DNA of 64,000 nt, from the NCBI GenBank assembly GCA_950295325.1, contig OX485804.1, forward strand, positions 61,658,533 to 61,722,532, in the 5' to 3' direction. Positions 12,260-24,132 of this stretch are shown here, in pieces (the stretch's first letter is position 1; every line of letters starts with the position of its first letter). Position numbers and translations under genes: made by a program. The notes below the pieces were generated by a model that was not told the DNA's origin, made no database searches, and worked only from the letters and a program-made list of their open reading frames with translations. Source of the stretch: Polytrichum commune (Eukaryota > Streptophyta > Polytrichopsida > Polytrichales > Polytrichaceae).

Positions 12260-12490
12260 AACTATCTATGTGTTCCATAATGTGTCTTTCCCTAGATTGA
12301 ATGGACTAGAATCACATTGCATCAGCAATCACATGACCCTCCATTGGGCTAGATTTCATTCCACACATATTGTCTCTAGGGATTCATATAGAGGTTTGTT
12401 GAGGCATTCTCTCACACAAAATAAAATTCAAGTGATGCATTATGCAATGTAATACATCAATCCTAGGGCATTACTCCATGTATAGTATGA
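12260..12490 (+). repeat. Large direct repeat array, unit 1 (partial)
   Basis: First of three diverged direct copies in 12.26-13.88 kb. Shared order: a TAGATTGAATG start, a TCTAGGG-TTCA segment, a GAGGTTTGT or equivalent, TCTCACA(C/T), a TCAA-TGATGCA-like stretch, then a CACCAATCCTA-like segment and ATTACTCCA. This copy lacks the downstream half present in units 2 and 3. Confidence 0.6.
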
Positions 12491-12539
12491 ACCCCATCAT
12501 GAGGTGAAAGAACACTCATTTTCATATGGAACGTTGTTG

Positions 12540-12970
12540 AGAATGCACGTTCCCATAGATTGAATGAGACTAGAAGGTTTTCCAGGACAAACATATCTAG
12601 AGTGCCTTGTTGCACATATAACGTGCTCTAGGGTTTCACAAAGGTTTGTCATGGGATCCTCTCATATGGCAATAGGCATAAAGTTCAATCAATGCAATAT
12701 GCAGTGTAATGCACCAATCCTGATGCATTGGTCCACACGTCATAAGAGGGCCCCCAATCCCCCTCACTGCGTATTACTTACATGTGAAAGGACATTCTAG
12801 TTGGTGCATTTACCCTATACATACAATGTAACTATTAATTTCATGCATTCCATTTCACTCAAATAACCCAAAAAAATTCTTTCCTTCCGCCCATTCAAAC
12901 CATGCCATGCAACATGATTCATAAAAAGATATCAATTAAAGTTGTTCTTCATTGCATGAAGCATAACATC
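12540..12970 (+). repeat. Large direct repeat array, unit 2
   Basis: Matches unit 1 in its first half. It continues with a second block (TTACTTACATGTGAAAGGAC, GGTGCATTTAC, CCATTTCACTCAA, an ACATGATTCAT stretch) that recurs at 13.66-13.87 kb. The ordered reuse of both halves shows duplication of a block of at least 430 bp. Confidence 0.65.
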
Positions 12971-13204
12971 ACTCATCATTGTTTGCCTATTCCATGTGAT
13001 AGAGTATATGAACTCCCTAAAATATTCATGGTTTTTGGAGAATATCCCAAGTGTGTCGGCATGTCAGACTGAGTTCCAAAATGAAAGGTTCACATCGAGA
13101 ATCTCCAAGGCTCAAGGGAGGATCCAACAATGATCATTGATCGATCACTATAGTGAGCTAGAGTGTTTGGAGAGGTTATAATAGGATAAGAAAAGGGAGT
13201 CACT

Positions 13205-13875
13205 GAATAGTGTTCTCTTAGAAATATCATGTGCACAATTATGTCACTCTAGAATTGCATAGAGATTTGTCGAGACATGATCTCACACAAAATGATGTTC
13301 AATTGAGGCTTTTGTGGTGTAACACATCAATAGTAGCAATGTCATGCACCAATCCTAGTGTATTACTCCACACAGAAAGACATGTGACCTTTCCATGTTC
13401 TTTAACATTTTCCATTACTTGAGAGCATCCACACATTGCCATGAATGCATTATGGACCCACGTAATGCCCGACATACAATGCTTTACAACTTAATGATCA
13501 TTGTACATGATCTTTATGCAGGGGAATGCCCTTCAGGGTCATGCATTGTGAAAGATAAGTGCATGTGCCCTCTGGCTCCCACCCTTGGGCAAGTGCCCTT
13601 AAATTCCATAAAGCCCTTCCCTTTGGACATTCCCTTATATGTAATAAGACAACCCCCCCCCCCCTCCTTAGGGAGTTACTTACATGCGAAAGGACAATCG
13701 GATTGGTGCATTTACACAATACGTACGAAACTACCAATCCCCTCCATTTCACTCAATTCACCCCCAAGAAAAAACTCGTTCCGCCCGCACTCAAACTTAC
13801 TTCCACACAACATGATTCATCCAAGGATATCAATTTTGTTTTTCCACTTCGACGATTATGTCATGATGCATTATT
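13205..13875 (+). repeat. Large direct repeat array, unit 3
   Basis: Carries the first block at about 13215-13375 and the second block at about 13655-13870. Between them is an additional segment of about 280 bp that unit 2 lacks, including a C12 run at 13653-13664. Open frames of up to 169 codons cross it, but they follow the repeat and show no known domain, so I do not call a gene. Confidence 0.65.
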
Positions 13876-13950
13876 ACAAGAACCAACGTAAGTTTGTGAT
13901 GTAAAGGTGTGTCACAGTCAGGTGGGTGGGGTGACATAGTACGAAGCTCA

Positions 13951-14115
13951 TATTTACATCACAAGTTGCTGACAAGAGAAGGTAGGGTTTTGGCCACTGG
14001 ATGAACTCATCCATCATCCATGACAATATTTGTTTGCTTATTCATAAGAAGTGTCATCCAAAAAGTTACCATAGTGACATAAAATACTATATGACACTAA
14101 ATATCATATTTAGTG
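13951..14115. mobile_element. Family P MITE, right-end fragment
   Basis: About 165 bp match the right part of family P in the orientation of the copy at 56.6 kb, including the ACAAGTTGCTGACAAGAGAA segment and the palindromic end CACTAAATAT.ATATTTAGTG. The intact end is followed by TA. The left half of the element is missing. Confidence 0.75.
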
Positions 14116-17100
14116 TAGTTTTGTAAGGCTTAAAACCTCCATTTCCAATTGGACTTGAAAACGAACTTTTAAAACAAAAAAAGAGGGACCAACCTTGAAA
14201 CCAAGTTCCTAAAGGCTAGGCACATGTTAAGGCCAACACTCTTTTACCTTTGCCCGTTGATTAACCGGTATTTTCAAATGTGTGTGGCCTCCCCTCTATG
14301 CAGATCAAAACATTACTAATTCGAAAAAGTTCCGTAGCCGGGCCCAATTATTAAAAGTACATAAATACATTGCAAACGGGTGGGATTGGGCTCCGGGAAG
14401 GGGAGAGAATATTTAAATGCAATGGACCCCCCATGCCTCATTATTTAACCCCTATTTAGTGGCCGGGACTGGACACCCACCTCCTTGATATGGGCCCCAT
14501 CAACATTACCGAGGTAAAGAAGGTTTAGTAAATACCTAACTACCATAAATTGTGGTTGATTTATCTCGGGTCAATTCCTCTAAGGTAGATTTGGCTAATT
14601 TGGTTAGCTTTCTTAATCGGATACGTATGTTTCACTCCAAATCGGCGGCACAGTCGCTTTAATTCAGTGGTAGAGTAATACACAGTGATTTAGCTGCCAC
14701 CTTGATGATATTTGGGTTAGTCACCTTTGCAAAAGTCAGACTACACCCACCATCCTCCATAACGAGATTTGCTATCCGCCGAGCTTTGACACGCTTAATT
14801 TTTGTGCTTGAGGTGGGCAAATTAGGAGGCGGCATGTGGCTTGTGAGGTGCCGACCAACTTGTATTGTGGGCATTCTAAAATGAAAAAAGAATTCGGCAA
14901 CATTTTATCTTACGATGTGACCACTTTGGAGACACGACACAACCAACATTCCCCCCTATAACACCACATTGGGAAGTAGACAATCTTTGATTGTGGAGCC
15001 TAGATCAACATCTTAACTCTGATTTCAACGATTTCAAATTCTTTGGTCTTGATTCGCAAATCCTTGAGTCCATTGGCTGGATGATTCCACAGAGCTGGAG
15101 ATGTCCACATTAGCCTCATTTACCTTAAACCAATTTGAAACCTCAAACTGATGCTATTTCCAGATTACATCATTGTTACGAAAAAGAATATAGACTAGAA
15201 TACAATTGACTGCGTTGTCACCTTGGGTAAAATAATGTTGGGGGAGCAGCTCAAAGAGGTGGGTGTCTAGCCTTGGCCCTAGTAAGTCATAATGACCTAT
15301 AATAACCCATTGGTGGTGGGGACCCCCTTAAGGGTCAGAATCACCGACCTCCTAGGGCAGCAGGGCTGACAAAAGGAAGGCACAAGCCCCACATGTCTGT
15401 ATACTCCACTTGGAGGCCAGGTGCATTGGATTGATGGTGGGACCGGGCAGCGGGCAGTCACTAAAACAAAAATGGGAAAAATTATCATGGAGGTACATAT
15501 ATAGGGTAGTTGGTATCCATCTTTTGTATGGATGAACGGATGAGTGGATGAATGAAAGTGTGTTAGTTTGGGTGCTAATTAATTGGTCGGATGAGGGGGT
15601 GATTCTAGGCCCCCTAAAACAAGGCCAAAAGATGGAGGGCCCTATGATATACTCCCCAGGTTGTCAGGGATTTTGTATTTGTATGGTTTTGCCCATTGGG
15701 CTCAAACCAAGCCTAGCTAGCTATAAAGGGTTCGTTGCCTGCTTGATTAAATGCTTCTTAAGTTATCCAGTTTCGGGAAGCGCTTTGGACCAAATCATTG
15801 GGGTCGAGATGTTGTTTGAGACTCCTCCCTTGGGCCCTCCTTTACTTTTTCATAAAGTGCGTTGATCAAGTGCCACTATGCATGGCAACTCCATGTTCGC
15901 GGTTCACGTTGTGTGTTGGCCGTGGCGTAATAACATTCCAATCGCAAAGAAAGAATCGCTATGTAGCTACACTAATTATCCCAATTAGTGTGTGTTACGT
16001 TTCGGAGTTATGTGGTGCAATAACCTTTCAACTCACGAGGTCACTTTTTACTAATGAAAGTTTAATAGGTTGTTCGGACATTATAGAACGTAAATGATTT
16101 CGCTTAGTTGGTAAAACATTACATTTTCACTGAATAGTTATAACATTGCGTAACTCCGAATAGTAACACATATTAGTTGGGGTCAACATTGTATTAGAAA
16201 ATATGGTCCCAACGTTAATGGTAGATGGTGTCGTCACTTGAGCATTGTGAATGTTATTATTTTGGTTACTAGATTGATGAGATGTTTCTCATTACCAAAT
16301 GAAAGGGGGATTCCAATGCACCAAAGCATGTCTTATTTGAATTTTGTAGGTGAACGTTAAAAAGGGTTCAAACCAACATGTTACATGGGAGCTTGATATT
16401 GATGTGATGGACATTTTCAAAAGTGTACGTATTAATTGTAAGGTTATAGGGTGTTGGTTTTAGCGTACTTTATCTCAGTAAAAGTCTAGGTCCAAAAACA
16501 AAGTTCCAAACAACATGCTTGTAGAATTTGGCACGTCGATCTATGAGAGGTCTAGATTGAGCTTTTTTTTAAGCAATTTTTCTGGGGGAACATGTTGTTT
16601 GGGACCATTAGTCTACTAATGATAATGGGTCTATATTAGGCATGTTCACCCAACAAAGCAATTTTTGGAACTTATTGGTTGGGACCATGTTTTCACTACT
16701 GGAAAAAAAAAACATGATTTCAACAATTGCTTTTGTTGTCAATGTGCCTAGTCTAGATTGCTCATGTCAAATGTGCAATCATGTTGTTTGGGATCATGTT
16801 GTCCACTATGGAAGTGTTGTGGAAGTTGTATGTCCCAAAAGCCGTCCAAAAGGTGAAGTGATTTGACCATTGTGCCTAATGAAGAATGTGGTTTTAACAT
16901 CTTAATTGTTTCCTTGTTAAGTTTTTAGTTTATCCAACCCATCTTTTTTTATTAGAAACTCAGAGCGAGTTTTTCATTTCTAAATATCATGTATAAGATG
17001 GTACAACTGACACAAACAACGACCTATAATGATCTCTACGTTTGAAATATACATATTTGGGGGGGAAAAAAACTTAAAGTCATTTATGAATTTCACTTGA

Positions 17101-18660
17101 AAAATTCACAAGAACTTCGTCTTGACTCCAAAAGAAAAGTAAGCTAGACTCTCATATTCCTTATTGGGAATTCCTAACGTGCTCATATAAATCTTAATCT
17201 TATGATCATACCCCTACATATGTTAAAATGCTCAAGGTGCCTCACAAAGGTGGGCTTTAGTTGCAAGTTGTAGATTGCAGTTGGGTTGGTAATTTACTTG
17301 AACCAAAAGAGAATTCCAAAAAATGGATTCGGTTCTCAATTTGAATTAACCACAAGGAAGTATCGATCCTCCTTTTGACTTGTTCATACCTAGTCCTCAA
17401 AGAATCTCAAATAATATTAAGTAATATTGCATGCATACCGAAAGGATTTGAATGAAATCCATGCATAATTAAGTTATTGGTTATTGGTTTGAACAACTTC
17501 ACAACTAGGTCCATTCTACACATGTGACAAAGGACCATGAAAACAAAAATGATTAGGATTTCTCGCGGTCATGGTCGGCTGTCCAAAGCCATGACCACGA
17601 GAAATTCTAAGTGGAGGCTCAGAATCACAATCTTGGTGCATGCATTGCATTTAGTGGCCCAGTACATAATAAATTACATCGAAGCATTTTGTGGCGGTCT
17701 TGTTGTATCGATGCATAAATCTGGAGGTAGTGTTACATGTTGTGATGCCCACATTCATACCACTACATTGAGAAATCCACTGTAGGGTGAACATTCCACT
17801 TCAATAGAGCATATGTCTAAGAAACAAGCAGATGATATGTGGTTTGTGGTTGATATGTAATCTGACATGAGTGATTGCAAAGAGTTGATGCAAGGCCAAG
17901 TTAATCCCAACATTTATGATGCACATTAAATATCAAATTTCCCTCGTAAGCAAGCAACTACTAGAAAATTACAAAAATGAAAATATGGTATGTCACAGCT
18001 AGTTTAAAACAAAGAGTTGTCACAAGGCACAAGCCAATCCTAACATTCAACCAAACCAAACCAAACCAAACCGATAATTTGGATTATGACATAAAATCTA
18101 ACCTACGGCCAAAAAAACTAAGCATTTCTCCATATGGATGGCCAAAGAACCAAGAACATGATTGTCCGCATCTGAACTAAAATCAAATATGTGACCAATT
18201 TAATGTGCAGCAAATGTTGGAGACTTAAAACTTGGTGAGGGCTAGGGGGTAAGCACACCCATCTTTATAACATTTGGATCCGATCTACAACACCATAGAT
18301 TTGCCCCTCTCCACCGTACATGGCCCTTGCCTTGGTGTTCAACATGACACCCAAATGGCCTTGTGGCTTCACAAAGACGTGATGGGTATGTTGCCTTTTG
18401 CAAGACTCCTTTGCTAAACCATGCCCTTATACAGCCAATGACTGAAAAAACGATGGTCCGCCCTCCTCACCTTCTTTCACACTTCAATTGTTATATATGC
18501 TCGCTTTCATTTCCAAATTGCCCAGGTTGCCCTAAAGTCCTCTAGATTGTCCAGATCACTGAACAACTTCACAAATTTGTGATGGCTATGTGACCAACCT
18601 CAAGCTACCAGTGGGCACTGAAGTCTAGCCCCCCATGCAAAGAATTCCATAGAACCATCA
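14116..18660. other. Gene-free stretch, 4.5 kb
   Basis: No gene or intact mobile element is recognised. Open frames (up to 105 codons) have no known motif. Short phrases such as AACAACATGCTTGT and an ATTGCGTAACTCCGAATAGTA-like stretch recur elsewhere (24.05, 34.5 and 45.6 kb), so part of this DNA is old dispersed repeat. CAAAC repeats lie at about 18050-18072. A hairpin at 17555-17608 is listed separately. Confidence 0.5.
17555..17608. other. 20-bp inverted repeat (hairpin)
   Basis: Arms 17555-17574 and 17589-17608 pair at 18 of 20 positions around a 14-base loop (AGGATTTCTCGCGGTCATGG against AGAATTTCTCGTGGTCATGG). It is not at the edge of any element I can define. It could be a remnant of a small foldback element or chance; function unknown. 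Confidence 0.5.
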
Positions 18661-19162
18661 GGGCCACTTCACACACGAGACCGAGAGCCCGTGACCATTG
18701 CACTTCAAGCACTCTCATTGGTGGAAAAGGCGGAGCCGGTCCAAGTTCACTACTTCACACTACGCTTGAGGGACCAACGGAGTATGTGAATGCAAGATGG
18801 ATGTCAAGTCTACATGGATTCCTACATGGCATCTAATGGATCATGTTTCATGGTCACTTGGACTATTTTCAAAAACCGCTTCCTGGAGGTAGAGCTAACA
18901 CGAAACCAGAAGATCATGGCACTCCGAATGCTCACAACCATTGGTTTATTCTATTTTATCATGCGTGAGGACCTGCATGAATAGAAATTCATTGAAATAG
19001 GATTTGGTTGAGGGCCCGGTCACATATGGCTTCACGCTACACTTGAGGATCCGTGACCACACTACATGATTTTGGAGGTGTGTTGGGATGGCCTTTGGAC
19101 ACTTTCTTTTGGTCTCTCACAATTTCATGGTCACGGCTCTTGGCTCGTGTGTGAAGTGGCCC
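18661..19162 (-). mobile_element. Family H MITE, copy 2
   Basis: Full-length 502-bp copy in reverse orientation with perfect 3-bp TCA duplications (18658-18660, 19163-19165). Both 19-bp termini are intact. The internal motif TTCACACTACRCTTGAGG occurs twice in the same orientation (near the left subterminal part and about 80-130 bp from the right end), giving the element an internal repeat structure. Close to copies 4, 5 and 7 by eye. Confidence 0.88.
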
Positions 19163-19742
19163 TCAGGAGTATGTGACTCCCAAGAACTCCGATCCGAAAT
19201 GGTGAAGCAGGTCCTCCCCCCTTCAGCAATTTCCACTTGGTGATTTGTATGCTTGGCATCTCACACAGATGGCCTAGTGCCACAACCAATCCATGCTCCT
19301 CACGCAACTCATAAGTACATATTAACCCTCCGGCGATTGGATTGGCATTGCCCTCATACAAATAAAGTGGTCTAAAGGTCGTCAATCTTGTAGTAGCTTT
19401 GAACCAAAATATACTTTGTTCTACGAGCCTTTCTGCATCCAAAGTCTACATGCCTAGAAGACCTTTAAATAAGGGAGGCCCCCAATGGCTCCTCATGTGA
19501 GTGATATGGCAGCCACACCGGGGTTCAGCCGGGCTGGAGAGGCCCTGGTGTGGCCCCCATATGATCCCCTCACCGCCTATGGCAGACATGGTCTCATATG
19601 TGTTCGAGGGGGCTGGCTTGCGCTTGCTTCATTGAATATACTAATTAATGAGGGTGGGGGATTATTGAAGGTGACACTAAAGTCCTTTGTGCTATGAATT
19701 AGGGCCACCAAGAGATCTTAGGTCTAAGATTAGGAAGCATTG

Positions 19743-20215
19743 TTCATCTCGGCACTTGGCACTAATCACTTAAAGTATTGGCACTTGACATGAAAGTATC
19801 GGCATTTGGCATGAGAGTACCGGCACTTGGCACTATTCATTGACAAGGATTTGGGCGAACCAACCCATACATTCGTTCCTTGTTGGATGCTTAAACCCTT
19901 GCCTCCAAGGAACCACTGTACGGGTTGGTTCGCCCCCAGCCATTGACAAGCATGTGGCGCGCACTAATCGCAAGCACACACCAATTTTCTTGAAACTTAT
20001 GGTAAATATGCATAGAACTTACCGTAGTCATGAATTTAGTGTCACTCAGTAGCAACTTTAGCCCTCGATAACTTTGAGATTTGACTAGATTGTGTGTGTG
20101 ACTTGAATTAGTACAACCCTCACTAATTGGTATATTTAATGTAGAAAATGAAGGGAGAAACATGATTTTAGAGTCCAACAAACTTGAAAATAAAACTTGT
20201 ATTTTGACCTAGTTT
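19743..20215 (-). repeat. Inverted repeat pair, left arm
   Basis: This block matches 21330-21660 in the opposite orientation. The best conserved part also aligns as peptide in one frame: minus strand here, plus strand in the partner, sharing GTNSSH-like, LVKS-SY and IYHKFQ segments. That suggests decay from a common coding or repeat sequence. A sub-block at 19848-19907 (GATTTGGGCGAA start) also recurs at 49834-49893. I do not recognise the protein. Confidence 0.55.
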
Positions 20216-20244
20216 GGGTTAGCCCTAACAATAAGTAGTGTCCA

Positions 20245-20442
20245 AGGAGATTTTTGAGCACAATTGGTCAAAAACCCAATGTTTCCAAGTCCAACCAGTT
20301 ACATGTTGTGATCTTTCAGTTTTTCTTATTGCTTTGAGGTAGATTCAATAGATTCTTCTAAATCAAGTGGTAAATTTTCTGAAGTCTTGACCTTTAATGG
20401 CCGCTTTCATCTGTAATTACCGGCCGGGTCTCCTTGTTCGTT
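20245..20442 (+). repeat. CCGGTT-rich repeat, copy b
   Basis: Plus-strand copy starting GGAGATTTTTGAGCA and ending GGTCTCCTTGTTCGTTGAC, corresponding to the TCTCCCCGATCATTGG end of other copies. The family H element copy 3 begins 9 bp downstream. Confidence 0.6.
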
Positions 20443-20450
20443 GACACTAA

Positions 20451-20927
20451 GGGCCACTTCACACACGAGCCAAGAGCCGTGACCATGAAATTGTGAGAGC
20501 CCAAAAGAAAGTGTCCAAAGGTTAGCCCAAGACACCTCCAAAATCATGTAGTGTGAAGCCATGTGTGACGGGGCCCTCAACCAAATGCTATTTCAATGGA
20601 TTTCTATTCATGCGGATCCTCACACATGATAAAATAGTGTGAACCAACAATTGTGAGCATTCGGAGTGCCATCGTCTCCCGGTTTTGTGTTAGACCTACC
20701 TACAAGAGATGGTTTTTGAAAATAGTCCAATTGACCATGAAACATCATTTATTTGATGCCATGTAATAATCCATGTAGACTTTACATCCATCTTGCATTC
20801 ACATACTCTGTTGGTCCCTCAAGCGTAGTGTGAAGAAGCCAACTTGGACCGGCTCCGCCTTTTCCACCAATGAGAGTGCTTGAAGTGTAATGGTCACGGG
20901 CTCTCAGTCGTGTGTGTGAGTTGGCCC
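20451..20927 (+). mobile_element. Family H MITE, copy 3
   Basis: This 477-bp forward-orientation copy has TAA duplications on both sides (20448-20450, 20928-20930). The left end is intact and the right end carries a base change or two (GAGTTGGCCC). The left flank reads TGACACTAA, identical to the left flank of copy 5, which may reflect a target preference beyond TNA. Confidence 0.86.
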
Positions 20928-21329
20928 TAACTATGTCATGTTTCAGACCCCAATCTGACAAGTGGGCCGTCCTTTGCCCCTCCCCATCATTTCATGGAAA
21001 CATTTGTTATGATTTTCATCTATTATATTCACTTTTAAAATGTCTTCAATTAGCTTCACTCAGTTTCGATGCAGTTCTTTCCATGTATTATTCATCAATA
21101 GTCATTATTTCACTTTCATGATTTGATGCATCATGTATTTACATAAGCTCATGAATTTCAAACGTTTCAAGATTACATCGCTTTGAATGCAAATTTATGT
21201 TTCATGACATGAAACGTATGTGCATGAACACACTTGTCTGATGTTAATGCTTGTAGTTGTGGTTGATGATAGGGTTGGTATTCTCAACTGTTTTTGGCCT
21301 AAACCTTGGACTTGAGATGAAATTAAAGC

Positions 21330-21660
21330 AATTATTATCCTTGTTGGTCATATACTGTAGTCTTAAAGTGGTAGCATCCTCAAATTTTTCCATGGACAAG
21401 GCCTTGAAGCACTCTACACCAAATATCTCAATTAACGAGGGTGGTACTAATTCAAGTCACATACGCATTCTAGTCAAATCGTTGAGTTACCTAGAATTTT
21501 TTTTTTTGCTATGTGACATTAAATTCATGAATATGATAAGCTCTGTACTCATTTATCATAAATTTCAAGGAAGTTAGTGTGTGTTTGTGATTAGTGCATG
21601 CCACATGCTTGTCATTGAATAGTGCCAAGTGCCAATACTTTAATGAAGGTTATTTGGTGA
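21330..21660 (+). repeat. Inverted repeat pair, right arm
   Basis: Opposite-orientation partner of 19743-20215. The plus-strand frame covering about 21257-21577 stays open for 106 codons and aligns with the minus-strand frame of the left arm. The arms enclose family H copy 3 and a CCGGTT repeat, which look like later insertions. Function unknown. Confidence 0.55.
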
Positions 21661-21912
21661 AGGTCTTCTTTACCCAATTAAGTAGAACAAGCATGTCTTA
21701 AGTATGGTAGTTCTTATTCTCAAAAGTGGACAAACGATTGTGCAACAAGTCATGCCGGTTCATTTGATTGTCCATGGTCCATCACCAAACAACCCTTCTC
21801 ACATGCACTCCACTCCATATATCATCTTTGGTTCCAACACTCGCATACCGTCTCTCCCAATAGATCATCACAAAACAAGCTAAACCCTAACTTGCCATTG
21901 CTCAAACTATCA

Positions 21913-22391
21913 GGGCCACTTCACACAAAGACTGAGAGCCCGTGACCATTGCACCTCAAGGACACTCATTGGTGGAAAAGGTGGAGCCGGTCCAAGTTCG
22001 CTTCACACTACGCTTGAGGGACCAACATAGTATGTGAATGTAAGATGGATGTAAATTTTACATGGATTCATGCACGGCATCTAAGTGAATCATGTTTCAC
22101 GGTCACTTGGACTATTCTCAAAACCACCTCTTGTCCGGGAGACCATGACATTCCAAATGCTCACAACTGTTGATTTATTCTATTTTATCACGCACGGGGA
22201 CCCGCATGAATAGAAAATCGTTGAAATAGCATTTGGTTGAGGGTCCGGTCACATACGACTTCACACTACACTTGAGGATCCATGACCACACTGCATGATT
22301 TTGGAGGTGTGTTGGGATGGCCTTTGGACACTTTCTTTTGGGCTCTCACAATTTCATGGTCACGGCCCTTGGCTCATGTGTGAAGGGGCCC
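21913..22391 (-). mobile_element. Family H MITE, copy 4
   Basis: This 479-bp reverse-orientation copy has TCA duplications (21910-21912 and 22392-22394). Termini differ from the consensus at a few bases (ACACAAAG on the left, GAAGGGGCCC on the right). Confidence 0.86.
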
Positions 22392-22716
22392 TCAGTTTTA
22401 CCGGTATTGACCAATCGTTGGGTTGGGCCTTCATGGGATGGTTGATCCAGGACCCTCTTTCTGAACAGTGTCATGACGCATGTCCCAGCCCACCTCCCCA
22501 ATGCAATGATCCTTCTTAAATTCAAATTCACTAGGAGTCGCATATATAGTTTTGTAACAACTCGGACACGGATACATATATAGTTGACCAAAAAAAAATA
22601 GCACACAAAATTGTTTTGTAGAAATAAAATGCATCCCCACAAGGACTTTCAATTCCCGGCACAAGAAAAAATGAGGGCTAGGTGAGCATTGACTAGCAGG
22701 ACTTGTCGTTGATGTA

Positions 22717-23062
22717 CACTCTAACCTCCCTAATATCATGCCTGTGGCAACCAAAGTGCATATGATATTAAGGAGGTCTACAATGTTAACATGGATGCAT
22801 GATAATAGAGAAGAAGAGTAGCATGTGATGTTATGGAATAACACAAAGCCAATAACAATAATGGCAATGATGACAACGTGATGTGTACGAGCATGCGATT
22901 TGAATTCTTGGTGGACTATTTTAATGTCAAAACTCATGACATACAAGAGGGAAATGTGACAACAAGGAGGGAGATTGAAACTGAGCACATTTTTTTTCTA
23001 GGGTTTTGGGGTATAAGAGAGGGAGTGACATTATAAAAGGTGACATTATGTAGGTTAGGGTG
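22717..23062. mobile_element. Family U MITE (TA target), copy 1
   Basis: This 346-bp element begins CACTCTAACCTCCCTAATAT and ends in an inverted version (read inward: CACCCTAACCTACATAATGT). It is flanked by TA on both sides (22715-22716, 23063-23064). The interior matches the copy at 29652-30011 along its whole length in the same orientation. It is a non-autonomous, Tc1/mariner-like candidate by target and CAC start. Confidence 0.82.
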
Positions 23063-23685
23063 TAAAATGCCGAGAGTAAGTCCAAGTTTTTATATAAATG
23101 TAAATTCTACATAGATTCTTTTGCCACCCTAACAAGGGGGAAGTAACATGCAAGCAAAGAGGCCTTTCATTCATGCTTGCTTCTGAGGGAGCTAACATTC
23201 TTATCTAGCCATCATGGATTCTTGCGTGAATATTGGGTTAGATTTCTATGTCCTAGTGATAGTTTCTCAAAATACACAACTTTGAAGGGGAGGCCACACA
23301 AGGTGGTAAATTGTCAGTTGAGAGGATTGATGCCACCTTCCTCAAAACCTGGGAACTTTTAATAAACTTAATTCTTCATTGAATTGGTAGCTAGGAATGG
23401 GGGTTTGCCTCCCCACCAAACTATTAGCTCTTGAAAAAACGGTTGGGGAAAACATAGCCCACCATTTTGGGAGCCAATAAGAATGCAACATTGGGTCTTA
23501 GAATTTTAGAATTAATATTTTGATCTTTTTGTAAAGTAATAAACGTTGAGGTCGGGTGTCACAAAACTAACAAAAACGGAGGCTCATTTGCACATGTAGT
23601 GTGGTTGTGATCTTCAAAACATTCAGTTTCATTTGTCCGGCCTGAAGGGGAGAATATGTACATTCCGAAAAGCCAGTTTCAAGAT

Positions 23686-23757
23686 GGAGTTTGGTTAGCC
23701 AAGGTAAATGAACGTTGGCTTGGAGTTTGGTTAGCCAAGGTAAATGAACGTTGGCTT
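23686..23757 (+). repeat. Perfect 36-bp tandem duplication
   Basis: Two identical head-to-tail copies (23686-23721 and 23722-23757) of a 36-bp unit starting GGAGTTTGGTTAGCCAAGG. The unit length is a multiple of three, so the frame stays open and gives a twelve-residue repeat (GVWLAKVNERWL). I see no larger gene around it. The identity of the copies implies a recent event. Confidence 0.92.
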
Positions 23758-23878
23758 GGAGATGTGCCTAACTTCGAGGAGCTAGGATTTGAAGTTGGTC
23801 CCTTATTTATTGGGTTGAATAGTATGTTTTCAACTCTGATCTAAGACAGCGGGTTTGCAAGGCTTAAAACCTCCATTT

Positions 23879-23882
<4 letters not shown>

Positions 23883-23911
<29 letters not shown>
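23883..23911. repeat. (TG)n microsatellite
   Basis: Uninterrupted TG dinucleotide run of about 29 bases. Confidence 0.95.
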
Positions 23912-23915
<4 letters not shown>

Positions 23916-24132
23916 CCGTTGTAGGGGTTGGGTTGGGGGGAAAGGGGCTTTGAAAAAAGTTTATAGGGGGCAAGGTGAGTTACAAAGAGTTATAACATTG
24001 GTTATAATCCTCCATAAGTAGAAAAGCGGTAGCCAAACAATAGGCTCCTAACAACATGCTTGTAAAAGAGTTGTAAAACTAGCACAACAAATCTGATGGA
24101 CGCTACAACGCTCCGCTACTCTGGGAATCAGC

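Larger units (their letters stand above)
23063..24132. other. Gene-free stretch
   Basis: No gene recognised. It includes a 36-bp tandem duplication and a (TG)n tract, listed separately. Confidence 0.5.

Noticed and set aside
13395-13904. Overlapping open frames of 110-169 codons
   Set aside because: They follow unit 3 of the direct repeat array and are not preserved in unit 2. They include a homopolymer C run and no motif.
14652-14690. tRNA 5'-half-like text (CGCTTTAATTCAGTGGTAGAG)
   Set aside because: It resembles the first third of a plastid-type threonine tRNA and an A box, but no anticodon arm, B box or acceptor closure follows. At best it is a fragment; chance cannot be excluded.
18048-18072. 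Telomere-like repeat
   Set aside because: The unit is CAAAC/AAACC, not the plant telomere TTTAGGG, and there are only about five copies.
22431-22988. Minus-strand open frame of 185 codons
   Set aside because: It spans the family U element and its flank. The other U copy is also open on that strand for about 100 codons, but the shared peptide just reflects the shared element, has no known domain, and the frame runs into unrelated flanking DNA.
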